This document shows positions 20,968-22,622 of a stretch of DNA of 22,622 bases, in pieces. Position numbers and translations under genes: made by a program. The first letter of the stretch is position 1. Each line of letters starts with the position of its first letter. The DNA comes from Methylomarinum sp964474415 (lineage in GTDB: Bacteria > Pseudomonadota > Gammaproteobacteria > Methylococcales > Methylomonadaceae), in assembly GCA_964474415.1 (NCBI GenBank), contig CAYYSO010000019.1, positions 1-22,622 on the forward strand, in the 5' to 3' direction. A model generated the notes under the pieces. That model ran no database searches and had not been told where the DNA came from. It worked only from the letters and a program-made list of their open reading frames with translations.

Positions 20968-22622
20968 TCATGATACATTTTTAGCCTTTAATAACCTCAA
21001 TCCATTAGCAACCACCAATAATGAAGCGCCCATATCGGCTGCAATAGCTTCCCATAACGTTGCCATTCCTGCGAAAGCCAAAATAGCAACAGCGGCTTTC
21101 AGGGTGAGTGCAAAGATAATATTCTGCCGAATAATGGCCAATGTTCTTTTTGAATGCTTAATGAGCCAGGGCAGTTTGGAAAGGTCATCCCCCATTAAGG
21201 CGATATCGGCTGTTTCTATGGCGGCATCTGACCCCATGACGCCCATGGCGATACCCAGACTGGCTCTACCCAAGGCTGGTGCATCATTAATACCGTCGCC
21301 GATCATCGCCACCTGACCGTATTGATCGACCATTTGACTGATAACTTCAACCTTGTCTGCCGGTAACAATTCAGCATAAACTTTGTCCAATCCGGTTTGT
21401 GAGGCAATATTTTCTGCGGTCACCTGATTGTCACCGGTCAGCATTGCCAATTGTTTTATACCGCATTGCTTAAGGGCCTGTAGAACCGAATTGATTCCCT
21501 GCCTTGATTGATCTGCCAAAGCAATCAGACCGCATACATGCTGGTCATTGCCAATGGCAATAACGGTTTGTCCGGTTGTTTCCAATGCGATTGCCTGTTC
21601 GCTAATTTCCGGGGTTTCCTGATTGCGCTCTAAAAGATAACGCCGTGACCCAAGCCAAAAATCAGTACCGTTAAAAAGTCCGGTAACACCTTTGCCCGGC
21701 AAAACGGTCACATTGTCAGCGCTGGCAACCGCAATCCCCTGATTCTCCGCATAATCTAAAATAGCTTTGGACAAAGGATGGTGACTACGTGCTTCCAGCG
21801 CAGCGGCACGACTGAGCAACTCCTGATTACTATGGTTGTTAAAAGGATAGATACCGGTCACTGTCGGTTCGCCACAGGTCAAGGTACCGGTTTTATCAAA
21901 AGCGATCGCCTTAAGATGGCCGGGTATTTCTATATAAATACCACCTTTTATCAAAATACCTTGTCGGGCGGCACAGGCTAAAGCGGCAACAATGCTAACC
22001 GGTGTTGAAATAACCAGCGCACAGGGACAGGCTATAACTAACAATACCAGGGCACGATAAAACCACTCACTCCAATCACCTGCTAACAATAAAGGCGGAA
22101 CAATAAAGACTGCCAGCGCTAACAACATCACTATCGGTGTATAAATGTGAGCAAACCGTTCCACCCATTGTTCAGCTTCGGCGCGTTTGCTGTGAGCTTC
22201 TTCAACCAGCCGAATAATATGTGCCAATGTAGTATCAGATGCAGGTTTCGTTGCCTTTATTTCCAGCACGGCCTCGCCATTAATAGTACCGGCAAAAACC
22301 TCATCACCAACCTGTTTCGTCACGGGGATACTTTCACCGGTAATAGGCGCCTGATTAACCGAACTGCTACCCGTGAACACCTTGCCATCCAGAGGAATTT
22401 TGCCACCTGGTTTGACAATAAATAGCGTTCCAACATTAACTTCGGCAGCAGGTACGGTGCTTTCCTGTCCATTTTTATCCTTAACGGTAACCGATGATGG
22501 CGCCAGATCTAGTAATGCTTCCACTGCATGACGGGCGCGCCCGATACTCCAGCTTTCAATAGCTAATGACAGGGAAAACAAAAAACTGACGGCTGCCGCT
22601 TCAAACCATTCATTGATAACCA
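20968..22622 (-). CDS. CPC-motif heavy-metal P-type ATPase (Zn/Cd/Pb type), C-terminal part (cut by window edge)
   Basis: The frame enters from the right edge (…VINEWFEAAAVSFLFSLSLAI) and covers about 550 residues. It contains the A domain with TGES, the ion-binding CPCAL motif on a membrane helix (near 22020-22030), the phosphorylation site DKTGT (near 21885-21900), the family's HP locus in ARSHHPLSKAI, MLTGDN and GDGINDAPAL. The final helix ends ADMGASLLVVANGLRLLK, with the Asp used by ZntA/CadA-type pumps, so Zn, Cd or Pb efflux is more likely than Cu. The N-terminal metal-binding domain and first helices lie beyond the window. It converges with the CobW gene, with repeats between. Confidence 0.93.
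   Translation of the reverse strand, partial: VINEWFEAAAVSFLFSLSLAIESWSIGRARHAVEALLDLAPSSVTVKDKNGQESTVPAAEVNVGTLFIVKPGGKIPLDGKVFTGSSSVNQAPITGESIPVTKQVGDEVFAGTINGEAVLEIKATKPASDTTLAHIIRLVEEAHSKRAEAEQWVERFAHIYTPIVMLLALAVFIVPPLLLAGDWSEWFYRALVLLVIACPCALVISTPVSIVAALACAARQGILIKGGIYIEIPGHLKAIAFDKTGTLTCGEPTVTGIYPFNNHSNQELLSRAAALEARSHHPLSKAILDYAENQGIAVASADNVTVLPGKGVTGLFNGTDFWLGSRRYLLERNQETPEISEQAIALETTGQTVIAIGNDQHVCGLIALADQSRQGINSVLQALKQCGIKQLAMLTGDNQVTAENIASQTGLDKVYAELLPADKVEVISQMVDQYGQVAMIGDGINDAPALGRASLGIAMGVMGSDAAIETADIALMGDDLSKLPWLIKHSKRTLAIIRQNIIFALTLKAAVAILAFAGMATLWEAIAADMGASLLVVANGLRLLKAKNVS

Overview
The window looks like chromosomal DNA of an AT-rich gammaproteobacterium. A methanotroph-like lineage (Methylococcales) is my best guess, from the gene repertoire and from dispersed intergenic repeats built around a CATGTAGGC...GGCATCCATGCC module. 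That assignment is inference. I saw no rRNA, tRNA or CRISPR array.

Region 1 (1-11.6 kb, mostly housekeeping and signalling). The left edge holds the N-terminus of an HrpA-type RNA helicase (minus). Next come a secreted EF-hand protein, a small HExxH protein of the SprA-related/CJM1_0395 family, and a minus-strand operon of a BrkB/YihY membrane protein, a duplicated small membrane protein and a PilZ protein. Facing it is a plus-strand operon whose genes overlap: a MASE1-CHASE hybrid histidine kinase, a cytochrome c with an extra N-terminal domain, and a Tsx-like outer-membrane channel. It is followed by proS, a highly structured 0.4-kb intergenic element and an HD-GYP phosphodiesterase. PilZ and HD-GYP both point to cyclic-di-GMP signalling.

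Region 2 (11.6-14.2 kb, mobile module). A broken MerR-family gene abuts a divergent pair: a KfrA_N/coiled-coil protein (minus) and a tyrosine recombinase (plus). Between them lie 204 bp packed with dyads, including a pair of inverted arms around a 6-bp spacer. This arrangement matches the TnpT/TnpS cointegrate-resolution module of Tn4651-type transposons, but no transposase is present here.

Region 3 (14.2-22.6 kb, metal/thiol stress). Two operons converge. The plus-strand one (small ORFs, thioredoxin, CcdA-like protein, MerR regulator) is visibly GC-richer than its surroundings. The minus-strand one encodes a periplasmic heavy-metal-associated (HMA) protein, an outer-membrane barrel and an NHL-repeat propeller. 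Both start from promoters with the 19-bp -35/-10 spacing typical of MerR-family control. A third MerR-type promoter (20-bp spacer) precedes a secreted protein of unknown function. A CobW-type GTPase and a CPC-motif Zn/Cd/Pb P-type ATPase (cut by the right edge) follow. I read this as a metal-responsive locus in which cytoplasmic sensing (MerR), periplasmic binding and thiol redox (HMA, thioredoxin, CcdA) and efflux (P-type ATPase) are co-located. The HMA-barrel-propeller operon and the secreted protein of unknown function are its least explained parts.
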